A stretch of DNA of 64,000 nt from Gymnopus androsaceus JB14 (taxonomy: Eukaryota; Basidiomycota; Agaricomycetes; Agaricales; Omphalotaceae): assembly GCA_009733575.1 (NCBI GenBank), contig ML769385.1:274055-338054 (forward strand). Reading direction: 5' to 3'. The notes below the pieces were generated by a model. That model was not told the DNA's origin, ran no database searches, and saw only the letters and a program-made list of their open reading frames with translations. Both the position numbers and the translations under genes were made by a program. Each line of letters begins with the position of its first letter. Position 1 is the first letter of the stretch. Shown in pieces: positions 1 to 10,510 of this stretch.

Positions 1-556
1 ACAAAATAAGATTGGAGGATTGTGAGGGCAGACATACTATTAGTGCTCTGAGTCGGGTTGCTAAAGACTACAGGCGCGAATTAGCATCATCTCGGTACGA
101 TCAACAAACAAACGTACAACTGGAAGTAGCAGGTTTTGGCGCGTCTTTGTTGGCTTGATCGGTAGGTTTTGGTAATTGGAACGAGCCTCCACCAAACAGA
201 GAATTGGTGGAAGAAGTTGAAGGCGCGGCAGCTGCAGCATTGTTCGTACTTGAACCTCCGAATAAACCTCCGGAGGGTGCTGTTGGTGTCGCTGTGCCAC
301 TACCCCCAAAAATACTCGTTCCACTTGCCGGTGCATTCGGTGTTGGATTATTGCCAAAAATACTTGAGCCTGATGCTGCTACTTTGTTAGCTAGAATCAT
401 TAATCAATCATTACACTTTGACGAACCAGGGGTGCCAAAGATACTTGGAGTGCCAGTAGAGCCTCCTGTACCTGCATTACCACCACCAAAAATACTTCCT
501 CCGGTCGTTCCAGCTGCCTGACCTGAAGAGCCCGTATTACTGCCGAAAAGACTCAT
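1..556 (-). CDS. FG-repeat nucleoporin, N-terminal part (cut by window edge)
   Basis: The reverse strand from ATG 556 reads MSLFGSNTGSSG and continues with Gly/Ser/Thr-rich sequence holding repeated SIFG, GLFG and SLFG units, at least six FG motifs in about 140 codons. This is the disordered FG domain that lines the nuclear pore channel and binds transport receptors. A short intron, with donor GTAATG near 413, branch site CTAAC and acceptor TAG, joins two FG exons in frame. A second intron starts near 104 (GTACGT). A short third exon ends at 38, where another GTATGT donor runs off the window. The structured C-terminal domain that would separate Nsp1, Nup49/57 and Nup98 types lies outside, so the exact nucleoporin cannot be named. 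It is transcribed away from the WW-domain gene, whose start is less than 140 bp away. Confidence 0.85.
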
Positions 557-692
557 CTTTGAAGATGAAAGTTAAGAACAAATCGCGATGCGCGCCTGTG
601 TAAGAGCGCCTCTTGGCTGTGAACCATCATAACAGCGGCAATGGAATCTGGATATAACTTCCAAATAGATTCCCAGCCTTTACTTCTCTCTG
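557..692. promoter_or_regulatory. Very short divergent promoter between FG nucleoporin and WW gene
   Basis: Only 84 to 136 bp separate the nucleoporin ATG (556, minus) from the candidate WW-gene starts (641 or 693, plus). Part of this stretch (about 585-640) resembles the DNA in front of the second WW copy (about 3535-3588), which places one edge of the tandem duplication here. No clear TATA box is seen. Confidence 0.5.
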
Positions 693-2440
693 ATGACCAG
701 GTCGAATACCCTCGATACTATTGCCGTTCTCGATGACCCCAATCTGAAGGACGGTATCCCAGGGAATGCACCAGAAGACTGGAAAATGTTCGTTCACCCT
801 CAAGGATCAGTCTATTTCTCCAATGGTCGAATAGTTGTCGACCAGGATATTCGCCAGCCAGAAATACTGGAAAACATTATACGCGGTGCTTTGAATATCG
901 GTGTGGATAGTTGGCCGGAAGATGATAATTTGCAATTTCAGTTGAGCGTAAACCGCACTGGAGAATGCAATTTTGCTCTAATTATCGACCATACTCATTG
1001 CATCGCTCACGACTATTATGAAAACGAAGGTAACGAAAGCCTTCTATCAATGGATCCTGCAACCTGTGAGTAGAGGCTATTCGTCTTCCGCGTCTAATGT
1101 TCACCTTTATTCTAGTAAACAGACGGAGACGTTTGTATTGGAACTTTTTATGGACACACCCGGCACATCTCCAATCCTGTCCTGCACGAGCAGTCCCCGA
1201 TGCTTGCGATGCGCTCGCTTGGTTCTATGTATGCATGAGATTTCTTTTTGCATTTGTTACCTCTCTCATCATCGCGTTTAGGCCGACAATTTGATCTCTG
1301 GCGCTGGAAGCGTCGTGCCCTTTTCAAAGGGTGAATGCGAGGAATTGTTGAGACGTGTCAAGGAGTTTGAATGTAAGCGCTATGTATTCTCTGGCTTTAC
1401 CTTACATTTAGATTTGTGCCCAGTGCCATGCTATGACAACTCTGCAGCTAAGATCGCATTCCTGGCGTGGCTTCTACGAGAGATCTGTAGTTTTCGTAAT
1501 GCTGAAATGTACGGTCAGCTCTCTCGCAAGGATCTATCGGAACGTCGACAAATCAATTCCAAGCCTCCCTTGTCAAATCAGCCCGCCACTGTTTTCCTTC
1601 CGGTCCTCCGCATATTAATGAGTTTCCTCTTCTTTGGCATCCCACACACTTATATGAGGCTTGTGAAGCAATCTTTTGAGTATCGCGGACGACTTGCTGG
1701 TATGTCGGCACTATCCTGAAGGGACATAATCTAACGATTGATGACATAGGAATGCAGGCCAACTGGGAAACTTATATCGACCGGCTTGGTAGGGAATATT
1801 CGAATTTCCTCCTGATTGTACGTGATCCTGTCCCTCCGTCCGTTCCCTTCATCTCAGTGCTCATGTGCTCGACTACAGTCAACCGTGCTGCTTTCCGCTA
1901 CCATAGGCATTTTAGCGATACCGAATATCTCTCCAATTGTCGAGCTGGCTGCACTTGCATCTGCTTTCAGCTCATTGGGAAGCATTATTGTCGGTGTGTT
2001 TGCTATATGGAGGCATCAAGCGAAATTTCATGCTACTGATTCTGTATGCATACCATTATTATTCAAGCTATGTATCGCTGACTTGAGACTTTCAGTTTAC
2101 ATACATGCGCAATGCCCAACATAATCTCTTTGGGTTTCACGGACACGCCATGCTACTCAGTCTTCCTCCGGTACTCCTGGTTTGGGCAATCGTCGGTTTC
2201 ACAATCTCCACTCTAGCATATGCGTTGGATAGTTTAGGAAACCATGATACGGGTGATCGTATCGCCATCTCAGTTATTGTCGTCATTTTCCTCTGCATTC
2301 TGGCTACAGTCATCGCTGCATTGTATACTTTGACCGTGATATGGACTTACAGTCATAGCGATTTCTGGTGGACGCGTCTCCGAAGGAAAATCAGAGGGTT
2401 AACATGGAGATCAACAAGCAAACTCGGATGTATAGCGTAA
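693..2440 (+). CDS. WW-domain, multi-pass membrane protein (tandem copy 1)
   Basis: Seven exons fit by frame and splice site: 693-1029, 1116-1228, 1282-1372, 1412-1699, 1750-1817, 1879-2043, 2096-2440. The N-terminal part carries a WW-like module (EDWKMFVHPQG, then SVYFSNG, then DIRQPE) in which the second Trp is absent. A middle segment with WFY, PFSKGECEELL and LAWLLREICSFRNAE follows. At least four hydrophobic stretches lie in the second half (in VFLPVLRILMSF, around residues encoded at 1879-2030, and two in the last exon). Proteins of this layout are common and unexplained in Agaricomycetes; I recall the family but not a function. Compared with copy 2, copy 1 keeps frame in exons 4 and 6. 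However, it lacks 2 bp before codon 693, so an upstream start at 641 would be out of frame. It also lacks 1 bp near 2400, giving a different, shorter C-terminus. Confidence 0.75.
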
Positions 2441-2966
2441 CAAAATATGTAGTTCAATGTATTATACGTGTACTATCAATGTACTATAGCAATATTTACA
2501 TCTCTAAATTCAAAACAACCTCTCTTTGACCGACTTGAGCTTTCTGTCACTAGCGAACATTCAGATGCACAAGATATTAACTCACCACACGAATCGAAGC
2601 TCCTCCGTCCTGCGTAACCCTCTTTCGCGTTTTGACTATGAGATAACGGCGACCGATTAGACCCACTTCTCTTCTCCTGTAGAAGAAAGGAAGGTCGCCA
2701 GTCCAGACGGCGCAATTACGATAGCCTCTCCGGTCTATTATAATCTATGCATTAAATTTTAGGTCCATACCTGAAGCTTGACGACCCTATCAAACGCTTC
2801 CTCGGATAATTCTGCGGAAACGTGCTTCTCAAGGTGTGTCCACCACGACGGAGAAGAGAATCTATGCGAAATTGTGACCGTGCAAAGATCAAGAAAGACT
2901 GGCATGACAACGGTAGGCTCTGCTAAATATTCAATACTAGAAAGCGCTGTCGAATAAAACCCTTTA

Positions 2967-3027
2967 CAGCAAATTGCAAAACCGGAGCCACTTCGGAATT
3001 CCCCTGGTGTGATGGCCGCTCGGCAAA
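2967..3027 (+). repeat. Left terminal inverted repeat of the 487-bp element
   Basis: Pairs with 3393-3453. The first 21 bases are identical. Beyond that the match continues with small gaps through CCACTTCGGAATTCCC and the GGCCGC/CGCCGC region before fading. Confidence 0.85.
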
Positions 3028-3392
3028 GTCCCACTAGCGCTCAGTCGGCGCCAATGCGCAGCTCAACCGTAACGACGTTGGACGAGTTTATAATTGTCGC
3101 TTCACTGTTGTTTAGCTGCGTGACGCAGAATAGAATTTCATGTATTAGGTAAGTAATGTTCAACTATGTTCAACTATGTTGATGTCGTCCAAGCTCGTCA
3201 CTTATTGACAGTTGGTCGCTTGAACTTTTTTGCTCTGCTATATTTAATGTAAAATGGCAGCCCAGCTTGAACAGACATCTGTATACTATATCGATGGTTA
3301 TGTGCCTATTCCTCCTCTTCCTACACTGCAAGTAAGCACATGAATCGAGAATGTCAATGGTCTCAACAGGCGCTTGCTGGGCGCCAGCAGGG

Positions 3393-3453
3393 TGGTGCCG
3401 GGCGGCGATCACACAGGGAATTCCGAAGTGGCCTCCGGTTTTGCAATTTGCTG
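3393..3453 (-). repeat. Right terminal inverted repeat of the 487-bp element
   Basis: Reverse complement of the left end at 2967-3027. The outer 21 bases are identical, and one inserted G then offsets the alignment. It abuts the right-hand TA at 3454-3455. Confidence 0.85.
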
Positions 3454-3588
3454 TAACTTGCGTGCTGATGATAACGCGCATCGCCAGATGCCGCTGCTGT
3501 CGAGCCTTCGTAAGGCCAGAAGCATTCTTAACGCGATGCACGCCTAGTATGTAAGATCTTCGTCGTGAGCTATCACAACAGCGGTGCA

Positions 3589-5456
3589 ATGGACTATAAA
3601 TTCACGACGCACGTGGATTCCCAGCCTTTACTTCTCTCTCTGATGACCAGGTCGAATACCCTCGATACTATTGCCGTTCTCGATGACCCCAATAAGGACG
3701 GTATCCCAGGGAATGCACCAGAAGACTGGAAAATGTTCGTTCACCCTCAAGGATCAGTCTATTTCTCCAATGGTCCAATAGTTGTCGACCAGGACATTCG
3801 CCAGCCAGAAATGCTGGAAAGCATTATACGCGGTGCTTTGAATATCGGTGTAGATAGTTGGCCGGAAGATGATAATTTGCAAGTTCAATTGAGCGTCAAC
3901 CGTACTGGAGAATGCAACTTTGCTCTAATTATCAACCATACCCATTGCATCGCTGCCCATGACTATTGTGAAAAGGTAAGTAACGAAAGCTTTCTATCTA
4001 TGGATCCCGCAACCTGTAAGTAGGGGCTATTCGTCTTCCGCGTCAAATGTTTACCTTTATTTTAGTAAACAAACGGAGACGTTTGTATTGGAACTTTCTA
4101 TGGACTCACCCGACGCATCTCCAATCCTGCCCTGCACGAGCAGTCCCCGATGCTTGCGACGCGCTCGCTTGGTTCTATGTATGCATGAGATTTCCTCTGG
4201 TGTTTGTTACCTCTCATCATCGCGTTTAGGCCGACAATTTGATCTATGGCGCTGGAAGCGTCGTGCCCTTTTCAAAGGGTGAATGCGAGGAACTGTTGAG
4301 ACGTGTCAAGGAGTTTGAATGTAAGCGCTATGTATTCTCTGGCTTTACCTTACATTTAGATTTGTGCCCAGTGCCATGCTATGACAACTCTGCAGCCTAA
4401 GATCGCATTCCTGGCGTGGCTTCTACGAGAGATCTGTAGCTTTCGTAATGCTGAAATGTACGGTCAGCTCTCTCGCAAGGATCTATCGGAACGTCGACAA
4501 ATCAATTCCAAGCCTCCCTTGTCAAATCATCCCGCCACTATTTTCCTTCCGGTCCTCCGCCTATTAATGAGTTTCCTCTTCTTTGGCATCCCACACACTT
4601 ATATGAGGCTTGTGAAGCAATCTTTTGAGTATCGCGGACGACTTGCTGGTATGTCGGCACTATCCTGAAGGGACATAATCTAACGATCGATGACATAGGA
4701 ATGCAGGCCAACTGGGAAACTTATATCGACCGGCTTGGTAGGGAATATTCGAATTTCCTCCTGATTGTGCGTGATCCTGTCCCTCCGTCCGTTCCCTTCA
4801 TCTCAGTGCTCATGTGCTCGAGTACAGTCAACCGTGCTGCTTTCCGCTACCATAGGCATTTTAGCGATACCGAATATCTCTCCAATTCGTCGAGCTGGCT
4901 GCACTTGCATCTGCTTTCAGCTCATTGGGAAGCATTATTGTCGGTGTGTTTGCTATATGGAGGCATCAAGCGAAATTCCATGCTACTGATTCTGTACGCA
5001 CAACTGCTTACCATTATTATTCGAGATATGTAGCCGCTGACTTGAGACTTTCAGTTTACATACATGCGCAATGCCCAACATAATCTCTTTGGGTTTCACG
5101 GACACGCCATGCTACTCAGTCTTCCTCCGGTACTCCTGGTTTGGGCAATCGTCGGTTTCACAATCTCCACTCTAGCATATGCGTTGGATAGTTTAGGAAA
5201 CCATGATACGGGTGATCGTATCGCCATCTCAGTTATTGTCGTCATTTTCCTCTGCATTCTGGCTACAGTCATCGCTGCATTGTACACTTTGACCGTGATA
5301 TGGACTTACAGTCATAGTGATTTCTGGTGGACGCGTCTCCGAAGGAAAATCAGAGGGTTGAACATGGAGATCAACAAGCAAACTCGGATGTATAGCGTAA
5401 CAAAATATGTAGTTCAATGTATTATAGATGTACTAGAGCAATATTTACATTTCTAA
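3589..5456 (+). pseudogene. WW-domain, multi-pass membrane protein (tandem copy 2, frame-broken)
   Basis: This copy is about 95% or more identical to copy 1 over its whole length, introns included, with an offset near 2950-2959 bp. Exon limits by alignment are 3589-3979, 4066-4178, 4230-4320, 4360-4648, 4699-4766, 4828-about 4993 and 5055-5456. The start MDYKFTTHVDSQPLLLSLM reads in frame into the WW module, which looks like the ancestral N-terminus. Two single-base insertions relative to copy 1 break the frame: an extra C near 4398 (exon 4) and an extra C near 4889 (exon 6). The C-terminus is longer than in copy 1 (ends DVLEQYLHF). Each copy is therefore better than the other in different places. 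They may be two decaying genes, or real genes with sequencing indels. Confidence 0.7.
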
Positions 5457-5528
5457 ATTCAAAATAGCCTCTCCCTGACCGACTTGAGCTTGCTGTCGCT
5501 AACGAACGTTCAGATGCACAACAAGATA

Positions 5529-7377
5529 TTAGTTCACCACACGAATCGAAGCTCCTCCGTCCTGCGTAACCCTCTTTCGCGTTTTGACTATAAGATAACG
5601 GCGACCGATTTGACCCACTTTCTCTTCTCCTGTAGAAGAAGGGAAGGTCGCCAGTCCAGACGGCGCAATTACGATAGCCTCTCCGGTCTATTATAATCTA
5701 TGCATTAAATTTTAGGTCTATCGAAACAGGACGGAAGACATACCTGAAGCTTGACGACCCTATCAAACGCTTCCTCGGATAAATCTGCGGAAACGTGCTT
5801 CTCAAGGTGTGTCCACCACGACGGAGAGGAGAATCTATGCAAAATCGTGACCGTGCAAAGATCAAGTAAGACTGGCGTGACGACAGTTGGTTCTGCAAAA
5901 GTTCAGTACTAGAAAGCACTGTCAAACAAAACCCTTTACCTTGCGTGCTGATGATAACACGCATCGCTAGATGCCGCTGTTGTCGAGTGAGGCTGAGGAG
6001 AGCCTTCGTAAGGCCAGACGCATTCTGGCTCGAGGACAGATACTGATGCACTTGGGTTACTGTCAAAGTTGGAGATTTTGAAAGAAGACATACCTTATGA
6101 GCCTCGTCAATTACAAGGACCTTTCCGGTCTCAACTTCCGCACGCACAAATAAACGGGTCAGAACCTCAAAGAGACCACAAGCAGAGGCAGGGTCAATAA
6201 AAGGATCCGAGAGATCGATAATTGTAAGCTCTCCAGGAGAGAAACGACTTCGGTCTCTCCTCCCACCTGTTTGATTTCTTCTCTGACCCCAAGAACGAGT
6301 TCAGAAGAGCGAGTCGCTGCTCCAGACCTGTTAGCTGAGCAGGGTTAAATGTTTTCTTCTTCTTCTCTAGTGCGACCATAAATTTTTGATATGAAAATGA
6401 CTCTCCTAGATCACGAAGTATTGCCTGGAAATGAATGTCATTTAGTATCGGAGACAGTACGAATTGCAGGTTATAGGTTACTTACCAAGATCATCTGGAT
6501 ATAGAGTGGCGCGTTTTCGGATGACCCAACAGCCATCAGTGCAAGAAATGCCTGGGCATCTAGCTCACTTTCATCGAAGAGCAACGGCTCGACGGTGACA
6601 TTGCCACGTTGCGTGAGAGGCGCATAAACATTCTTCATCCTGTTTAAAGATGATTTGGACACAAAGACTTTGACTGGCGGACTTTTGACTGAGGGGTGAT
6701 CAGAAACGCCAATCCAGGCGGCTTCGCATGGACTGGAACCCGAGCCACCTTCTCCGAAGTGAAATACAAGCCCGCAAAGTGGTTTTTGCAGAGTGCCCAA
6801 GATTGACGAGCTCGAAATAAACATGTTTTCAAGCATAATCGCGACACTATGGGATTTGCCGGAACCTTGGTCAACGATTGATTTCAGTAAAAAAAAATTG
6901 TGACTATGGGGTCTCTCGTACCTTGAACGCCGCAGACCAAGGCAGAAAAGGGCGCGTTCTAAGATAAGTGGGTGAATATGAGTTCTTTATCGACAGGGAA
7001 TGTTCCCTTACCGTGTTAAGATATAATCGAGGATCTTCAAAGGTTTGAACATCTTTTTTGAAGCTACATAGGTCATAAATAGCTCTTCAGTTTACCGGAC
7101 CAAAAGTTGGACTTACTGGCAGCTCACTGCTCGACCCAGCACTCCATACTGAGCGGCAGCAGAACCGCAACGAAGGAACGCCTCTCTCGTCATAATCGGC
7201 GCGTCTTTCAGCTCGTGGGTCTCCATCGAGCTCGAGGCATCTAGCGACGAGCCAAGAAGAAGACGCCACTCATCGTCCGAGTCAGAAATTTCGAAATCTA
7301 TGAAACGGCAGGTCAGATCGCATTCTCGGAGCATACTAGCTTTTGCTCACCCCGAAAGCCTGCTGTTCCAAGACCAT
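5529..7377 (-). CDS. Conserved fungal P-loop ATPase (HerA/VirB4-like fold)
   Basis: Spliced reverse-strand exons give, in order: FEISDSDDEW and REAFLRCGSAAAQYGVLGRA, a TFEDPRLYLNTNAPFSALV segment, Walker A GVQGSGKSHS (near 6870-6925), CGLVFHFGEGG, SPCEAAW, NPAQLTGLEQRLALLNSFLG, LTIIDLSDPFI, Walker B KVLVIDEAHK (near 6090-6125), RQQRHLAMRVIISTQEPT, DLCTVTILHRFSSPSWW and TGEAIVIAPSG. This matches a family found across ascomycetes and basidiomycetes as P-loop NTPases of unknown job. The motif order (GQGSGKS, DEAHK, STQEPT sensor) resembles HerA/FtsK-type ATPases. Start ATG 7377 (MVLEQQAFG) splices correctly to the next exon only if the GGGG run at about 7351-7354 has one more G; otherwise the first usable ATG is 7334. 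It stands tail to tail with WW copy 2 (72-bp gap). The 3' half is duplicated at 2577-3528. Confidence 0.8.
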
Positions 7378-7991
7378 TTTTGAATGTTAATACGATGGAG
7401 GCCCACTAGCTAGCGGAGAGTAAGAAGGTAGATTTGTTTGGGGCGCTCTTTCGAAGCCAGGACTTTATACTATTGGAGGCGTCTAAAGAAGTCGCTGCGG
7501 GAAACACGCGTTCTCTTTCATTCCTTTCAAGTTGGCCTTAGGACAAAGAGAATTTAGAGCTTCGCCGATCATTCGTAACTCTCTCTCCATTCGACATAGC
7601 TTCCAAGTGCGTGAAAGGTATAAAACACGAGGTTGAAGTAAGGTAGAAGTTGAGGATTTACATACTTCCTTGTATGTCCACACTTACCTACATTTGCATT
7701 CTATCATCAGCCTACTGCCTACCAAATCGGTGTAAAACTAGAAGTGTTCTATTGACCGATGGCGTTGAACCTCTTTTTCAAACGCGTTTAAATCGCATTA
7801 TGAGCCTTTTCGACAGCTTTCCCGAATGAAGAACACCGTCGAATACTGTCGAATGCTGCGGTTTGTTATAATTAAAGAAAGGCGCAGGACTGAGGGAAGA
7901 AAGAAGAAAGAACTTCAAAGAAATAGATACTTACAAGGCTGCGGCAAAGGGCTCCGGCGCTTCACATCTGGGCGCTTGTTCTTCTCTCCTC
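7378..7991. other. Intergenic region between ATPase and RRP8 (divergent promoters)
   Basis: Both neighbours are transcribed away from this stretch, so it should hold both promoters. Small ORFs here lack homology features. A purine-rich run (GGAAGAAAGAAGAAAG, about 7894-7909) precedes RRP8. No RNA gene or repeat is seen. Confidence 0.5.
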
Positions 7992-9381
7992 ATGCCTTTG
8001 TTCGACGTTCCAGGGTGGTCAGTGTCCGACGATCCAATACCAGATGCTGGCTCTCGAAAACGGAAACGGCCTCCCAGTGATACAGGATCATCTGAGAGTA
8101 GGATTCATTCCGCGGAGGTCAACCTAGAAAAACTTGTTAAAAAATTGACTGGAAAACGAGATGACCGTGCCTCAAAGTCATCCAAGTCCAATAATTCTAG
8201 CTCCGATTCCAAGTCCAATTCACGACAGAAGAAGAAACAGTCTCAACCAGCCGCAGACGTCGACAAGAAGAAAAACATCTCGTTGCCAATGCCGCTAATG
8301 ACGACGACCGAAAGAGCAGCGAAAAAAGCCAAGCGAAGCCATGAGATTCGCTCTCAGGCATCTAAGGACAGTCTGCCGAGTCATTCTGACCAGGCGACTG
8401 AGGATAGTGCAGAGTCCTCATCAGGGTTAACGAGCATGCAAAAGAACATGAAACATAAATTGGATGGAGCACGTTTCCGGTGAGCCATGAATCGATCCAG
8501 TTTTTTCTATCACTCATAGCAAATATAGCTTGCTCAATCAGACGCTATACGAAAGTAATAGCGATGATGCACATCGCATGATGCAAGAAGATTCTACTGT
8601 CTACACTGAGGTGAACCCGCTCTATTGACGTTCCAATCATATCACTCATTATACCCGCAGTACCATAATGGTTTCCGCCAGCAAGTCCGGTCATGGCCCA
8701 CCAATCCCGTTGATCATTATGTTCAAATGCTCTCGACGTATCCTGCCAAAACAATCGTAGCAGATTTGGGATGCGGAGATGCAGCCATTGCTCGGGCCTT
8801 GATTCCCAAAGGGATAAATATCCTTTCCTTCGATCTGGTGTCGAACAACCCATATGTGGCGGAAGCTGATATTTGTGGGACATTGCCTCTGCCCGGCTCA
8901 GAGGGCACTGAGGGCTCGACATCGGATGGCGAAGCCCATGTCGTAGATGTTGTGGTATTTTCACTCAGTTTGATGAGCACGAATTGGCCTCAGTCGATAC
9001 GTGAAGCGTGGAGGGTTCTAAAGCCCAGGTATGTTTGTGTCTTTCGTTGCAAGAATGGGTACCGACTCTGTCTTTCTCAGCGGTGAACTCAAAATAGCAG
9101 AGGTGACCAGTCGTTTCCTCAATCTCGAAGACTTTGTGTCCCTTGTATCTTCTATAGGATTCAAGCTGAAATCCAAGGTGAGCTATGGTTCTGAGTCAGA
9201 TTTATGGTGACTGATATATCGTGCTTAGGATGAGAGGAATACGCACTTTACGCTGCTTGAGTTCAAGAAAGTTTCCCGCAAGTTCAAAAGCCAGAAAGAG
9301 TGGGATGGTATACTCTCCAAAGCAAATACTCTCAAGCCTTGCGAATACAAGCGTCGATGTATGGAACTTTATATATATTGA
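7992..9381 (+). CDS. RRP8: RRP8-type 25S rRNA adenine-N1 methyltransferase
   Basis: Five exons fit: 7992-8479, 8520-8610, 8661-9028, 9081-9177, 9229-9381. The N-terminal exon is a Lys/Ser-rich nucleolar-type tail (KRKRPP, KKKQSQ). The catalytic part has YHNGFRQQVRSWPTNPVD, the SAM-binding motif I ADLGCGDAAIARALIPKG, SFDLVSNNPYVAEADI, VVVFSLSLMSTNWPQSIREA, ELKIAEVTSR, DERNTHFTLLEFKK and the C-terminal LKPCEYKRR. Rrp8 makes the m1A modification in 25S rRNA helix 25.1 and acts in early pre-rRNA processing in the nucleolus. Read unspliced, the last exon continues CMELYIY to a TGA at 9379-9381. An alternative last intron (GTATGG about 9358 to ACAG 9411) would create a TAG directly after KRR, the usual family end. 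Confidence 0.95.
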
Positions 9382-9440
9382 ATTTCTTGTATTATACTGA
9401 CATTATTACAGAGATGTAAAGTATATTCGGCATGATGCAT

Positions 9441-10510
9441 CTAAGGACGGAGGGTGTTGAAGAGACGATCTCCCTGCAAATAGACTTTATTATCAGAGTT
9501 GTTCATAGCTGCAGAGTTCCTGGTTGCTTACCGTGTCACCCAATCCAGGGCTGATCAGTCCCTCCTGCGTCAATGTTTCGTCGATACCTGCTACCCATAT
9601 CTACCATGTTCTTAAGGATGGCTCAGTGGAGATGTAAATGGTAGTACTCACCTCGAGCCCTGGGTGCTCATCTTGGACATTCTTCAATCCGTCCTTGGAT
9701 GCGAGTACACACAGAAGTCTAATTTTCTGCACTGCATGATGCGTGTCAGTCAATGTGAGGAGATCAAAGATCTGGTGAAGGTACCTGGAATACCCCAATC
9801 AATGATCATTGTTAGAGCAGCGAGTGCAGTTCCTCCAGTAGCAATGAGGGGATCCAAGAGATAGACCATATCGACAGGAGGAGAAGCCGGTAGTTTGGAG
9901 TAGTCTGCAAGCCGAATTAGCTTCAGAGCATGTACACTATATTCACACTTACATTCGACAGGTTGTAATGTTACCTTTTCCCTGAAAAGCCCGAGATGGT
10001 ACACTGGCGCGGATCTAGAAGGAAACATGAGGAGGAGTGCACAGCTTGGGACGAGCAACATACGGAAAGAGTGTTAACTGCGGGAAGATTCGTTATCGTC
10101 ATTGAAACAGTATGAAGAATCACTTACAAGAGCATCCGTCATTCCAAGCCCGGCACGCAGAATCGGAGTCAAACCCACACGAGGTTTGATGACCGTACCC
10201 TGGAAAGGCGCAATGGGTGTTTGCTGTAGAAACGTGGTGTCAGTGAGGACCGATGCCATTGTATTGAGCGAAAAACGTACACCTTGGAAGGTGTCCTCTT
10301 CCAAATCTTTTGAGGCCTCTAGGCCTAGGATAAGAGCAATATGGTTGACACCCTACAGCAATATTTAAATTCCATGTTAATGTCATGACGCTGTCAGTCT
10401 GAAAGGACTATCGTGTTCACCTCTCGGAATTCTTTAGGAGTTGTGCTGGCGAGCCTGAGCTTTGAAAGCTCAGCATTGACGATAGGATGCGAGAGCTTGT
10501 TGATACCCAT
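9441..10510 (-). CDS. FUR1: Uracil phosphoribosyltransferase
   Basis: Reverse-strand exons read MGINKLSHPIVNAELSKLRL, STTPKEFRE, LEEDTFQGVRFSLNT, VIKPRVGLTPILRAGLGMTDA, VYHLGLFREKVTLQPVE, YYSKLPASP, the PRPP-binding loop LLDPLIATGGTALAAL, IRLLCVLASKDGLKNV, and the uracil-binding end GLISPGLGDTGDRLFNT. The enzyme converts uracil plus PRPP to UMP in pyrimidine salvage and is the target of 5-fluorouracil sensitivity in fungi. The sequence is closer in pattern to bacterial Upp than to the long N-terminal form of yeast Fur1. Start ATG 10510 is the first Met of the conserved block. Stop is TAG at 9443-9441. All introns are short with normal borders. It is divergent from MET10. Confidence 0.93.

Larger units (their letters stand above)
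2967..3453. mobile_element. Non-autonomous DNA transposon (MITE-like), TA target duplication
   Basis: This 487-bp insertion begins CAGCAAATTGCAAAACCGGA and ends with the reverse complement of the same sequence. The ends match as inverted repeats for about 60 bp with a few mismatches and indels (about 2967-3027 and 3393-3453). It is flanked by TA on both sides (2965-2966 and 3454-3455). The sister copy of the host gene near 5936-5945 has the uninterrupted sequence with a single TA, so the empty site is present in the same window. TA duplication and a CAG terminus suggest the Tc1/mariner/pogo group. No transposase is encoded. The interior contains a short forward ORF starting at 3254. Confidence 0.85.
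2577..3528 (-). pseudogene. 3' fragment of P-loop ATPase gene, split by a transposable element
   Basis: The reverse strand matches the C-terminal exons of the complete ATPase gene at 5529-7377: the NASGLTKA and RQQRHLAMRVIISTQ segment (about 3460-3527), then PTVV, DLCTVTISHRFSSPSWW and EAFDRVVKLQ (2770-2945), then the last exon. It lacks everything upstream, including Walker A and B. It has lost an in-frame 15-bp piece after NASGLTKA, carries frame changes in the last exon, and is interrupted at 2967-3453 by an inserted element. Homology stops abruptly near 3528, where sequence like the 5' flank of the WW gene begins. That point is the tandem-duplication junction. Confidence 0.85.
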
